Shown here piece after piece: positions 18,342-27,518 of a DNA stretch of 64,000 nucleotides. The position numbers and the translations under genes were made by a program. The notes beneath the pieces are model-generated. The model searched no databases, had not been told where the DNA came from, and saw only the letters and a program-made list of their open reading frames with translations. Position 1 is the first letter of the stretch; each line of letters begins with the position of its first letter. Origin of the DNA: Streptomyces sp. NBC_00443 (GTDB taxonomy: Bacteria > Actinomycetota > Actinomycetes > Streptomycetales > Streptomycetaceae); contig NZ_CP107917.1 in assembly GCF_036014175.1 (NCBI RefSeq), positions 2,232,001 to 2,296,000 of the forward strand, written 5' to 3'.

Positions 18342-19223
18342 GTGGTCCTGGTCCATCGCACCACGGAGTACGAGGAGTTGGTGGCCCGGCACGGCACGCA
18401 CGGCCAGGCCGCCTTCTTCCTCGCCTCCCGGGGCCGGGACATCGCGGAGCTCGCCGAACGCCATCACCGGACGCGCCACGCCCTGGCAGAGGTGACCTCG
18501 GCCATTCCCCTGACCTGGCGTCAGACGCGAGTCGAACGAGCCGACTTGGACCGGTTCCTGTTCGCGCCGGAGGACGTGGTGGTCGTGGTCGGGCAGGACG
18601 GCCTGGTCGCGAACGTGGCCAAGTACCTGGCCGGGCAACCGGTGGTGGGCATCGACTCGGACCCCGGCCGCAATCCGGGTGTCCTGGTGCGCCACCGCGC
18701 CGAAACCACCGGCCCGCTTCTCACCGCCGCGCAATCCGGGAGGGGCTCCTTCGACGAACTCACCATGGTCGAGGCGGTGGCCGACGACACACAGCGGCTC
18801 GTGGCGCTGAACGAGATCTACCTGGGCGCCGTCGGACACCAGACGGCCAGATACCGCCTGGGCCTGGAGGACGACGGGGGTGTCGTCGAGGCCCAGGCCT
18901 CGTCCGGGGTGCTGATCGGCACCGGGACGGGGGCGACCGGCTGGATCCGGTCGGTGTGGCAGGAGCGGGGAGGGCAGCTGCGGCTGCCCTCCCCGACGGA
19001 GGAACGCCTGCTGTGGTACGTCCGCGAGGCCTGGCCGTCCCCGGCCACCGGTACATCACGGGTGGCAGGGGAACTCGCCGCCGCGGCCCGTCTCCACCTC
19101 ACCGTCGAGTCCGAGCGGCTCGTCGCCTTCGGGGACGGGATGGAGACGGACGCGGTCGAACTGACCTGGGGGCAGACGGTCCGGGTCGGCGTGTGCCGGG
19201 AGCGGCTGCGGCTGGCCGGCTGA
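18342..19223 (+). CDS. NAD kinase-like protein
   Basis: 293 aa, resembling the NAD kinase/diacylglycerol kinase fold. VVVVGQDGLVANVAKYL stands in place of the usual GGDG motif, and there is a glycine/threonine loop GTGTGATGW further on. GQDG instead of GGDG may alter phosphate handling. The start is GTG 18342, 13 bp after the SPFH gene stop, so the two are co-transcribed. Its target is unknown. Convergent with the RNA-repair gene pnkp (15 bp between stops). Confidence 0.72.
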   Translation: MVLVHRTTEYEELVARHGTHGQAAFFLASRGRDIAELAERHHRTRHALAEVTSAIPLTWRQTRVERADLDRFLFAPEDVVVVVGQDGLVANVAKYLAGQPVVGIDSDPGRNPGVLVRHRAETTGPLLTAAQSGRGSFDELTMVEAVADDTQRLVALNEIYLGAVGHQTARYRLGLEDDGGVVEAQASSGVLIGTGTGATGWIRSVWQERGGQLRLPSPTEERLLWYVREAWPSPATGTSRVAGELAAAARLHLTVESERLVAFGDGMETDAVELTWGQTVRVGVCRERLRLAG

Positions 19224-19238
19224 AGCCGCTCCCCCGGC

Positions 19239-21824
19239 TCACAGCCGGGGGTCCACCGGCTCCGACTCCAGCGCCAGCACCCCGAACACCGCCTCGTGCA
19301 CCCGCCACAGCGGCTCGCCCTCGGCCAGCCGGTCCAGGGCCTCCAGGCCCAGCGCGTACTCGCGGATGGCGAGGGACCGCTTGTGGTTGAGGAACCGCTG
19401 CCGCAGCCGGGCCAGGTTGTCCGGCCGCGTGTACTCGGGACCGTAGATGATCCGCAGGTACTCGCGACCCCGGCACTTGATCCCGGGCTGGACCAGGCGT
19501 CCTTCCCCTCCCCCACTCTCGGCTTCGCTCGAGCGGGGGGACCCCCATCGCACCACCGCACCGAGCGGCTTGACGACCATGCCCTCGCCGCCGCGGCCCG
19601 TCATCTCCAGCCACCAGTCGACGCCGGCCTGCACCGACTCCGGGTCACCGGTGTCGACGTAGAGACGCCGGGTCGTCTGCAGCAGGCCGGTGCTGTCGTG
19701 CTCCACCAGCCGGTCGAGCAGGGCGAGCTGCTCGTTGTGCGGGAGCGCGGCCAGGCTGCGGCCCTGGACCGCCAGGATCTGGAACGGTGCCAGGCGTACG
19801 CCGTCCAGGCCGTCCGTGGTCCAGCAGTAGCGGCGGTACGCCTCCGTGAACGCGGCGGCGTCCGAGGCCCGTCCGCGCTGGCGGGCGAGCAGGTCGGACA
19901 CGTCGACTCCGCGCGCCGCGGCGCCCTCCAGTGCGGCGAGCGCACCCGGGAGCACGGCCCCGGAGGCGGCACCGACCGCGGCGTACTGCGACCGCAGCAG
20001 ACCGTGCGCCTTCAGCGACCACGGCATCAACTCGGCGTCGATCAGCAGCCAGTCAGTCTCCAGCTCGGCCCACAGACCGGCCTCGGTGGCCGCGACCCGG
20101 ACCCGGTCCAGGATTGTCTGGGTCACCGACTCGTCGTCGAAGAACGGGCGACCGGTGCGCGTGTAGAGCGACCCGGTGGGGCCGTCCACCCCGAACCTCT
20201 TGCGGGCGGCCTCCGCGTCCCTGCACACCAGCGCCACGGCCCGCGAGCCCATGTGCTTCTCCTCGCAAACGACCCGCTCGACACCGTCCGCCGCGTACTG
20301 CGCGAAGGCCTCGGCCGGGTGCTCCAGGTAGCCCTCGACGTGGCTGGTCGCCGTGGGTGCCATGGTCGGCGGGAGGTACGGCAGCAGGCGCGGGTCGACG
20401 GCGAAGCGGCTCATGACCTCCAGAGCCGCGGCCGCGTTCTCCTCACGGACCGACACCCGCCCGGCGTGCCGGGTCTCGACCACCCGGCGCCCGTGGACGT
20501 CGTTCAGATCGAGCGGCCGTCCGTCCTGCCCGCCCGGTGCCTCCGTCCGCAGCGGCTTGGTCGGCTCGTACCAGACCTGCTCGGCCGGTACGTCGACCAG
20601 TTCCCGCTCCGGCCAGCGCAGAGCGGTCAGCTTGCCGCCGAAAACGGCACCGGTGTCCAGGCAGATGGTGTTGTTCAGCCAGGTGGCCTCCGGCACCGGA
20701 GTGTGGCCGTACACCACAGCCGCGCGACCCCGGTAGTCCTCTGCCCACGGGTAGCGCATCGGCAGCCCGAACTCGTCGGTCTCCCCGGTGGTGTCGCCGT
20801 ACAGCGCGTGCGAGCGCACCCGCCCCGACGTGCGGCCGTGGTACTTCTCCGGCAGACCGGCGTGGCAGACCACGAGCCGGCCGCCGTCGAGGACGTAGTG
20901 ACTGACGAGCCCGTCGATGAAGGCCCTTACTTCGGCGTGGAACTCCTCGCTCTCGCCCTCCATCTGCTCGATGGTCTCGGCGAGTCCGTGCGTGTGCTGG
21001 ACCTTGCGGCCCTTGAGGTGACGGCCGTACTTGTTCTCGTGGTTGCCCGGCACGCACAGCGCGTTGCCCGACTTCACCATCGACATCACGCGGCGCAGCA
21101 CGCCCGGGCTGTCCGGGCCGCGGTCGACGAGGTCGCCGACGAAGACGGCGGTACGGCCGTCCGGGTGCACGCCGTCGACGTAGCCCAACTTGCCGAGCAG
21201 CGACTCCAGTTCGGACGCGCAGCCATGGATGTCACCGACGATGTCGAACGGGCCGGTGAGGTGGGTGAGGTCGTTGAAGCGCTTCTCGGTGACGACGGAC
21301 GCGCTCTCGACATCGTCCACCCCCCGCAGGACATGCACCTTGCGGAAGCCCTCGCGCTCCAGGTGCCGCAGGGATCGCCGAAGTTCACGGGTGTGCCGCT
21401 GGATGACCCGGCGCGGCATGTCGGCCCGGTCGGTGCGGCCGGCGTTGCGCTCGGCGCACACGTCCTCCGGCACGTCGAGCACGATGGCTATCGGCAGCAC
21501 GTCGTACTGCCTGGCCAGCTCGATCAGCTGCCGCCGGGAGTCCTGCTGCACGCTGGTGGCGTCGACGACCGTACGGCGGCCGGCCGCCAGGCGCTTGCCC
21601 GCGATGTAGTGCAGGACGTCGAAGGCGTCCCGGCTCGCGCTCTGGTCGTTCTCGTCGTCGGCGACCAGGCCGCGGCAGAAGTCGGAGGAGATGATCTCCG
21701 TCGGCTTGAAGTGCCGGCGGGCGAAGGTGGACTTGCCGGAGCCGGAGGCGCCGACGAGCACGACGAGGGAGAGGTCGGTGACGGGCAGGACCCGTCCCTC
21801 GGTCGCCTGGGTGGTCTCGCTCAT
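19239..21824 (-). CDS. pnkp: polynucleotide kinase-phosphatase-ligase (RNA repair)
   Basis: Bacterial RNA-repair enzyme, 861 aa, close to the known length of about 870. The kinase domain has P-loop GASGSGKST at 25-33. The calcineurin-like phosphatase has GDIHG at 197, GDLVDRG at 230 and GNHE at 260. The C-terminal nucleotidyltransferase has EEKHMGSR with the adenylated lysine, then EGMVVKP and KCRGREYLR. Between these last two motifs sits an extra segment of about 15 residues (758-773) encoded by the 44-bp repeat. ATG 21824 overlaps the hen1 stop (ATGA). Confidence 0.94.
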   Translation of the reverse strand: MSETTQATEGRVLPVTDLSLVVLVGASGSGKSTFARRHFKPTEIISSDFCRGLVADDENDQSASRDAFDVLHYIAGKRLAAGRRTVVDATSVQQDSRRQLIELARQYDVLPIAIVLDVPEDVCAERNAGRTDRADMPRRVIQRHTRELRRSLRHLEREGFRKVHVLRGVDDVESASVVTEKRFNDLTHLTGPFDIVGDIHGCASELESLLGKLGYVDGVHPDGRTAVFVGDLVDRGPDSPGVLRRVMSMVKSGNALCVPGNHENKYGRHLKGRKVQHTHGLAETIEQMEGESEEFHAEVRAFIDGLVSHYVLDGGRLVVCHAGLPEKYHGRTSGRVRSHALYGDTTGETDEFGLPMRYPWAEDYRGRAAVVYGHTPVPEATWLNNTICLDTGAVFGGKLTALRWPERELVDVPAEQVWYEPTKPLRTEAPGGQDGRPLDLNDVHGRRVVETRHAGRVSVREENAAAALEVMSRFAVDPRLLPYLPPTMAPTATSHVEGYLEHPAEAFAQYAADGVERVVCEEKHMGSRAVALVCRDAEAARKRFGVDGPTGSLYTRTGRPFFDDESVTQTILDRVRVAATEAGLWAELETDWLLIDAELMPWSLKAHGLLRSQYAAVGAASGAVLPGALAALEGAAARGVDVSDLLARQRGRASDAAAFTEAYRRYCWTTDGLDGVRLAPFQILAVQGRSLAALPHNEQLALLDRLVEHDSTGLLQTTRRLYVDTGDPESVQAGVDWWLEMTGRGGEGMVVKPLGAVVRWGSPRSSEAESGGGEGRLVQPGIKCRGREYLRIIYGPEYTRPDNLARLRQRFLNHKRSLAIREYALGLEALDRLAEGEPLWRVHEAVFGVLALESEPVDPRL
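19508..19551. repeat. 44-bp interspersed GC repeat, copy B (inside pnkp)
   Basis: Matches copy A (1791-1834) at all but about three positions. Here it is in frame inside the ligase domain of pnkp and adds about 15 residues (reading WGSPRSSEAESGGGE) between catalytic motifs IV and V. Confidence 0.78.
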
Positions 21825-23296
21825 GCCGCCTTCGCCTCCTTCTCGTCGTTCACACTGCTCTTCATGCCGAACACGGCCATCTGCGTGGGCGGCCCCACCT
21901 CCGGGTCGTCCGGCCCGACCGGTACGAACTCCACGCCGTACCCGTGCCGTTCGGCCACCGCCTCGGCCCACGACCGGAACTCCTCGCGCGTCCACTCGAA
22001 CCGGTGGTCGCCGTGCCGGACGTGGCCGGCCGGGAGGGACTCCCAGCGGACGTTGTACTCGACGTTCGGGGTGGTCACCAGCACCGTCCGCGGACGCGCG
22101 GAGCCGAACACCGCGTACTCCAGGGCGGGCAGCCGCGGCAGGTCGAGGTGCTCGATGACCTCGCTGAGCACGGCGGCGTCATAGCCCTTGAGGCGGCTGT
22201 CGGTGTAGGCGAGGGAGCTCTGGAAGAGCTGCACGCGCGAGGCCTGCCGCTCACCCATCCGGTCCAGCTTCAGCCGCCGCCCGGCGATGGTCAGCGCCCG
22301 CATCGACACGTCCACACCGACGATCTCGGTGTACGACGGGTCCTTGAGCAGCGCCTGCACCAACTGCCCCTGCCCGCACCCGAGATCGAGCACGCGCGCT
22401 GCGCCGGACGTCTTGAGCGCGGCCATGATCGCGTCCCGGCGCTGCACGGCGAGCGGCGTCGGCTTCTCCTCGGCCTCGCTCTCCGACCCGACGGCGTTGT
22501 CGATGTCCTCGACCTCGCTGTCGTCGGCCTCCGCGAGCCGGACCAGCTCCAGCCGCTCCATCGCCTGCCGGGTCAGCGACCAGCGGCGCGACAGATACCG
22601 GCTGGTGATCAGCTTCTGCTCCGGGTGCTCCGCCAGCCAGCCCTCACCGGCCCGCAGCAGCTTGTCGACCTCCTCGGAGGAGACCCAGTAGTGCTTGGCG
22701 TCGTCGAGGACAGGGAGCAGGACATAGAGGTGACGCAGGGCCTCGGCGAGAGTCAGCGCCTCCGACTCCAGCACGAGCCGCACGTACCGTGAGTCGCCCC
22801 ACTCGGGGAACTGCACGTCCAGCGGCACGGGTTCGGCGGTCACCGCCCAGCCGAGCGGCTCGAACAGCCGCCGTACGAGCTCGGGGCCACCCCGGGCCGG
22901 AAGCGCGGGCACCTCGATCCGCAGCGGCCGCGGCTGAGCCGGCAGGTCCGGGCGGGCGTTGCACACGCACCGCATCGCGCTGGAGAACACACCGCTGAGC
23001 GCGACGGCGAGCAGCGAGGAGGCGGCGTACGGCCGGTCGTTCACGTACTGCGCGAGCGCCGCGTCGGGCGCGCCGCCCCGCCCCTTGCCCTTGCCGCGCC
23101 GGACCAGTGCCACCGCGTCGACCTCCAACAGCAGCGCCGCCGTGCAGCGCTCGGCATCGGCCTCCGGGTAGAGGACATGCGCCTTGCCGTAGGAGGTGGA
23201 GAACGCCTGCGTTTTCTCGGGATGCTTGTGCAACAGGAAGCCGAGATCGGTCGCGGGGCGTTCTGGGGTGCCGGTGGCAGTGATGGTCAGGAACAC
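21821..23296 (-). CDS. hen1: 3'-terminal RNA ribose 2'-O-methyltransferase Hen1
   Basis: Methylates the 2'-OH at the 3' end of cleaved RNA so that Pnkp re-ligation yields a protected junction; 491 aa. The N-terminal half is the bacterial Hen1 domain that activates Pnkp ligase. The C-terminal methyltransferase shows VLDLGCGQGQL (SAM site), SEVIEHLD (metal-binding glutamates and histidine) and a further HGDHRFEWTREEF histidine. The GTG at 23296 has only a weak ribosome site (AAAGG). Co-transcribed with pnkp. Confidence 0.94.
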   Translation of the reverse strand: MFLTITATGTPERPATDLGFLLHKHPEKTQAFSTSYGKAHVLYPEADAERCTAALLLEVDAVALVRRGKGKGRGGAPDAALAQYVNDRPYAASSLLAVALSGVFSSAMRCVCNARPDLPAQPRPLRIEVPALPARGGPELVRRLFEPLGWAVTAEPVPLDVQFPEWGDSRYVRLVLESEALTLAEALRHLYVLLPVLDDAKHYWVSSEEVDKLLRAGEGWLAEHPEQKLITSRYLSRRWSLTRQAMERLELVRLAEADDSEVEDIDNAVGSESEAEEKPTPLAVQRRDAIMAALKTSGAARVLDLGCGQGQLVQALLKDPSYTEIVGVDVSMRALTIAGRRLKLDRMGERQASRVQLFQSSLAYTDSRLKGYDAAVLSEVIEHLDLPRLPALEYAVFGSARPRTVLVTTPNVEYNVRWESLPAGHVRHGDHRFEWTREEFRSWAEAVAERHGYGVEFVPVGPDDPEVGPPTQMAVFGMKSSVNDEKEAKAA

Positions 23297-23436
23297 GGTG
23301 GGTCGGCCTTTGGATAGGGTCTGAGCTGCGCATGTGCGCCGCCCATACAACGTACAGAGCGCACGCCGTAACCACCCGGGGTTTTCGCCGCACCTGTTCC
23401 CGCCCGGCTCGCGGGGTACGAGGTTCGAACCCACGA

Positions 23437-23467
23437 CGGCCCCCGGAAGCCACGCTCCCGGGGGCCG
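23437..23467. terminator. hairpin downstream of the LLM oxidoreductase gene
   Basis: A perfect 10-bp GC stem (23437-23446 with 23458-23467) and an 11-nt loop, 45 bp after the stop of the minus-strand LLM gene and before hen1. No clear U-tract follows. Just beyond it lies the self-complementary GGTTCGAACC (23422-23431). Confidence 0.55.
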
Positions 23468-23511
23468 CGAAGAGACCGAACAGTTCAGAACATCCCAGGG
23501 CAGAACCGGCG

Positions 23512-24435
23512 CTACGACAACTGCGACTGAACCTGGGAGGAGATGAGCTCCAAGTGGTCCAGGTCGTCCAGGTCGAGGACCTGGAGGTAGATCCGCCGGG
23601 AGCCGATCTCCTGGTACCGGCCGATCTTGTCCACGACCTCCTGCGGAGACCCGGCGAGCCCGTTGACCTTGAGCTCGTCGACCTCCCGCCCGATCGCGGC
23701 GGCACGACGGGCGACCTCCTTCTCGTCCTTGCCCACGCACACCACAAGGGCGTTGGAGTAGACGAGGTCGTCGCCCTTGCGCCCGGCGTCCTCGGCGGCG
23801 GCGCGCACGCGCCCGAACTGCCGCTCACTGTCCTCGACCGAGGCGAACGGCATGTTGAACTCGTCGGCGTACTTTCCGGCCAGCCGCGGAGTGCGGGTGG
23901 CGCCGTGCCCGCCGATCAGAACCGGAATCCTGTCCTGGGCGGGCTTGGGCAGGGCGGGCGAATCGGTGAGGTCGTAGAAGCTGCCGTGGAAGTCGAAGGT
24001 CGCACCGGCCTGGGTCGCCCACAGCCCCGTGACGATGGCGAGCTGTTCCTCCAGCCGCGCGAACTTCTCCTTCGGGAACGGGATGCCGTACGCCTTGTGC
24101 TCCTCCTCGAACCAGCCCGCCCCGAGGCCGAGTTCGACGCGGCCGCCGGACATCTGGTCGACCTGGGCAACCTGGATGGCGAGCACGCCGGGCAGCCGGA
24201 AAGTGCCGGCGGTCATCAGGGTGCCGAGGCGAATGCGCTTGGTCTCACGTGCGAGACCGGCAAGTGTGATCCAGGCGTCGGTGGGCCCGGGCAGACCGTC
24301 CCCGGAGCCCATCTTCAGATAGTGGTCGGACCGGAAGAACGCGTCGAAGCCGAGGTCCTCGGTGGCCTTCGCCACGGTGAGGAGGGTGTCGTAGGTGGCC
24401 CCCTGCTGGGGCTCGGTGAAGATGCGAAGATCCAT
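23512..24435 (-). CDS. LLM class F420-dependent oxidoreductase
   Basis: Luciferase-like TIM-barrel oxidoreductase, 307 aa, probably using F420 as is usual in actinomycetes. Typical segments are LRIFTEPQQGATYDTLLTVAKATEDLGFDAFFRSDH, QVAQVDQMSGGRVELGLGAGWFEEEH and PVLIGGHGATRTPRLAGKYAD. The ATG at 24435 is used; longer in-frame extensions lack the fold. The substrate is unknown. Upstream of hen1 on the same strand but separated by a hairpin. Confidence 0.9.
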   Translation of the reverse strand: MDLRIFTEPQQGATYDTLLTVAKATEDLGFDAFFRSDHYLKMGSGDGLPGPTDAWITLAGLARETKRIRLGTLMTAGTFRLPGVLAIQVAQVDQMSGGRVELGLGAGWFEEEHKAYGIPFPKEKFARLEEQLAIVTGLWATQAGATFDFHGSFYDLTDSPALPKPAQDRIPVLIGGHGATRTPRLAGKYADEFNMPFASVEDSERQFGRVRAAAEDAGRKGDDLVYSNALVVCVGKDEKEVARRAAAIGREVDELKVNGLAGSPQEVVDKIGRYQEIGSRRIYLQVLDLDDLDHLELISSQVQSQLS

Positions 24436-24677
24436 GACTCCATCCTGCACGCCGAGGCACCTGTCAACCGCGCGGGTCCCCCTGTCCCCCGCCTCCCCGG
24501 TCGGGTGAATTCCGTCAACGCCGGAGCCGCCCCCTGCCCGGGCCAGTGACCGCCCCTCACGGTGATCGTTGGCTCGATCGGAGCCGGACCGCCCGGCCCT
24601 CGCGCCGGCCCCCGACGGCCGGAACGTCACCGTGCCGGCCCGCTGCCACTGGGGGCCGGAGGCCCGAGGAGGCCGTC

Positions 24678-24845
24678 ATGTCCGAGGAAATCGCGCCACA
24701 GCAGACCACCGGCGACGCCGGGCAGCCGAAGGGGCTGCTGCAGCAGATGGAGGAGCTGATGGCAGCCCTGAACGCGGACCTGTCGGCCCTGGACGCGGAC
24801 CTGCAGTCAACGGGGGCCCAGCGCCAGGACGCCGACGCCGGCTGA
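24678..24845 (+). CDS. small acidic helical protein, unknown
   Basis: A 55-aa ORF with a strong ribosome site (GAGGAGG at about 24665-24671) seven bases before ATG 24678. The centre (LLQQMEELMAALNADLSALDADLQ) is an amphipathic helix and contains the near-repeat NADLSA-DADLQS. There are no cysteines and no leader or transmembrane features, so a RiPP precursor is not supported. Not recognised; judged real by its start signal and codon usage. Confidence 0.6.
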   Translation: MSEEIAPQQTTGDAGQPKGLLQQMEELMAALNADLSALDADLQSTGAQRQDADAG

Positions 24846-25197
24846 ACCTCCACCCCCGCCAGGGGCTCCGCCCCCTGGACCCCCATCGGCCTGAACGGCC
24901 CCGTCCTCAAACGCCGGACGGGCTGAATGATGCCGGCCGACGCTGAGAAGTGGCCGTGGTGGTGGCGTACCCCCGCGGCGCCGCAGTCGCCCACGGCGGC
25001 AAGGGGACGTGCCGGGGGCGTCCGCCCGCAGCGGCCGGCGTCAACACGCAGCACCCCTTGGCCTAAGGCGACCGCCGGTCCGAGGACGGACACCCCCGGC
25101 CCGGCCCCGACCCACCCACCGCACCCCAGGCGCTACGCGAACCCCCACCGAAACAGCCACAGGCCGCCGCAGGCATCCCCCGCCGAGCCCCCAGACG
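24846..25197. repeat. intergenic region with a common Streptomyces repeat tract
   Basis: A 352-bp gap. At 24858-24925 lies a compound repeat of a kind seen many times in Streptomyces genomes: CAGGGGCTCCGCCCCCTGG is a hairpin, followed by a second hairpin-prone block around CAAACGCCGGACGGGCTGAA. It probably terminates transcription from the small gene. The remaining 270 bp is GC-rich and I see no gene. Confidence 0.6.
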
Positions 25198-25662
25198 CTA
25201 CCCGGCCTCAGGCAACTCCTCCTCCCGATCCGCAAGCCTGCGCAGCATCTCCCGCACCCGGTCGCGAGACTCATCCGCCGCGTCGATCGCCTCCATGCAC
25301 TGCCAGTACGTCGTCTCGTCATCCGCCGCACTGGCCATACCCACCAGAGCGATCCCCACCTCACCCAACAGGCTGCCCAGATGCATCAGCGACTGCCGCG
25401 CATCGCCCAACTCCGTCAGCTGGGCCGCGCGTAAGTCCCCCTCCGCAAGGTCCGGCGCCTCCACCACCCCACACCCACGCCCTGCCAGCTCGGTCAACCC
25501 CAGCGCCTCGCCGCGCAGTTCAGGTGGACCGAACACCGCAAGCCGGCTACCGATCGCCTGAGCCAGGGCCTGCGCCTGCCACACCTCGGTCAAGATCTCC
25601 GGCGCGCCCTCGCTCCCCGCCAGCGCCCGCCTGCTAGTCACGATCAGCCGCACCGCGTCCAT
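25198..25662 (-). CDS. DUF6099 family protein
   Basis: A 154-aa soluble, mostly helical protein of the Streptomyces DUF6099 kind, function unknown. It starts MDAVRLIVTSRRALAG and carries a central helix GDARQSLMHLGSLLGEVGIALVGMASAADDETTYWQCMEAIDAADESRD. The ATG at 25662 is the first in-frame start. The upstream gap (25663-25844) is relatively AT-rich and must hold its promoter. Confidence 0.78.
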   Translation of the reverse strand: MDAVRLIVTSRRALAGSEGAPEILTEVWQAQALAQAIGSRLAVFGPPELRGEALGLTELAGRGCGVVEAPDLAEGDLRAAQLTELGDARQSLMHLGSLLGEVGIALVGMASAADDETTYWQCMEAIDAADESRDRVREMLRRLADREEELPEAG

Positions 25663-25844
25663 ACGCAGTCCCCGTCTGTCCCGACGCGCTGCCCACGCGC
25701 CGCCCGAACTCCCTTGTCCACTACCCAGCGTGAAGGCCCCTGAGACGAAAAGCCAGAGGAAGACGGAAATCTGCGGACAACTTTTCGGCTACAACCAGGC
25801 AAACGAATACGCAGAGTGAAAGCGGACCAAGGCACTCCCCACTC

Positions 25845-26171
25845 CTACGGCGCCGGAAACCTCCGCTCGTTCCGATCGATCTTCGCGTCCAACGCCGCCA
25901 GCGGATCGATCCCGAGCACCTCGCACAGCTGCAACAGATAGGCCAGCACGTCCGCCACCTCATCCGTCACCCGCCCCGCGGTCTCCGCGTCGTCCATGAC
26001 CCGAGCCGACTCCTCGGGCGTCAACCACTGGAAGATCTCGACGAGTTCGGACGCCTCCACACTGAGCGCGGCGACGAGGTTCTTCGGCGTGTGATACGGC
26101 TGCCAGTCGCGCGCGGCAGCGAACTCGGCCAGCCTGCGCTGCAGCTTGGCCACGTCAAGGGGTTCGGTCAC
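25845..26171 (-). CDS. MazG-like nucleotide pyrophosphohydrolase
   Basis: A 108-aa single-domain MazG-type protein. Seen: WQPYHTPKNLVAALSVEASELVEIFQWL, which carries the ExxE metal motif, and a second acidic motif in RVTDEVADVLAYLLQLCEVLG. Family members hydrolyse non-canonical (d)NTPs. The GTG start at 26171 lies inside the end of the ATPase gene (17-bp overlap), so the two are translationally linked. Confidence 0.88.
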   Translation of the reverse strand: MTEPLDVAKLQRRLAEFAAARDWQPYHTPKNLVAALSVEASELVEIFQWLTPEESARVMDDAETAGRVTDEVADVLAYLLQLCEVLGIDPLAALDAKIDRNERRFPAP

Positions 26172-27428
26172 GGTCCAGGTGTACCACCGTCACTCCACCC
26201 ACCCCCGTACCCTCCACCACGCCCGCACCCTCCACCACGCCCGCCACACCACCCGCCACACCCGCCACGTCACTCACAGCCCCCACCACCCGGACATGCC
26301 CCCGCTCACACATCCGCGCAGCAAGCCCCACCAGCTCCCCCCGCTGCACCGGATCCAGCCCCCGATCGAACCCGTCCACCACCACACTCAACGTCTGCAT
26401 CGCCGCAGGCACCTCCCCCACCGGATCGACCTCCAGCACCCCGGGCCCGGTCAGCAGTACCAACGACAGCGCGAGATAGCGCAGCTCACCGTCCCCCAAC
26501 CGCCCGAGCTCGGTGCGAACCCCGTCCCCCCGGTCGAGCACCCCCGCACCGTGCCGTCCCCCAGCACCTCGGCGACCACGTCGGCCACCGCCCCGGCACA
26601 CCCCGCCCGCACCGCGCCCACGAGTTGCGCATGCCGCCGCGCGCACTCGGCACGAGTCCGCCACAGCACATCGGCAAGGTTGCCGCAGCCCCCGAGCAGC
26701 CGCCCGGAACCCACCGGCACGGGCCCCCGCATCCGATCGGGCCGAGGATCGCAGGCGAAGACCGACCGCAGGGCCACGACCATCTGCTCGGCGGCGGCCA
26801 GCACCCGCCGCTGCCCCTCCGTCTTCCCGGCCACCCGCAGGGGCAACAGCGCGGTACCGAGCCGGTCGTCGGGCAGCGGCGCCCGTGTCACCGGGGACTG
26901 GCCGGCCGTATGCCATGCGGCCTGCACAGAACGCCGGCTCGGATCCCGCAGGGCCGTCTCCAGCAGGACGACACCGCCCGCGCTCAACCGCTCCCCCACG
27001 ATCCGCAGTTCGGGCTCGGCCTGCACCGCGACGTCGAGCCGAACCGGCCCCTCGGGACCGTCGGCGGTGCAGCCGATCCGGAAGCCCCGCCGCCGCTGCA
27101 CATCGGGCCGGGCCCACTCGGGCACGCAGGCCACCGGATCGGGGAACACCTCCCTGACCTCGGCACCCGCACCGAGCCGAGCCAGCGCCTCGTAGGCCCG
27201 TAACGCGGTCGTCTTCCCGCTCCCGCTGGGCCCGGCCAGGACCGTGAACGCCCCGAGCGGCAGCGAGACCCGCCGATGCCCGGCGAACGCGGACAGCCGT
27301 AGCTCGGTGAGATGAGGCCGGCCGGGGCACCCGCCGCCCGGGACACCACTCACTCGCCGCCCCTGAGCGGGAACGGACACAACATCGGAAACAGACGACG
27401 ACACGGACGATGCAGAGGACCCAGACAT
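26155..27428 (-). pseudogene. AAA/ABC-like P-loop ATPase (frameshifted)
   Basis: A RecF/SMC-style ATPase with an N-terminal P-loop (VLAGPSGSGKTTALRAYEAL) and, in the second frame, the ABC signature-like LGRLGDGELRYLALSLVLL and Walker B-like LSVVVDGFDRGLDP. The frame breaks at 26541-26545. Adding one G to the minus-strand G5 run restores VRGVLDRGDGVRTELGRL and gives one protein of about 424 aa. Probably a sequencing undercall. It overlaps the MazG gene. The C-terminus includes low-complexity G/V repeats. Confidence 0.75.
26203..26285. repeat. 18-bp tandem and low-complexity repeat in the ATPase gene
   Basis: CCGYACCCTCCACCACGC occurs twice in tandem, followed by shorter CCGCCACACCAC units. 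On the minus strand it encodes glycine/valine repeats near the ATPase C-terminus. Confidence 0.6.
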
Positions 27429-27518
27429 GCCCGGACCGTAGGCCCGCTACCGCCAGGCGAACCGTTCCACCCCGGCACCCTTCCTACGATCGAGCGACCA
27501 CCGCAGGCCCGACCCCCT

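Noticed and set aside
23390..23520. tRNA gene suggested by GGTTCGAACC
   Set aside because: No acceptor stem, D-arm or anticodon arm can be formed on either strand.
24678..24845. RiPP precursor peptide
   Set aside because: No core-like Cys/Ser/Thr tail, no modifying enzyme nearby, and the sequence is one acidic helix.
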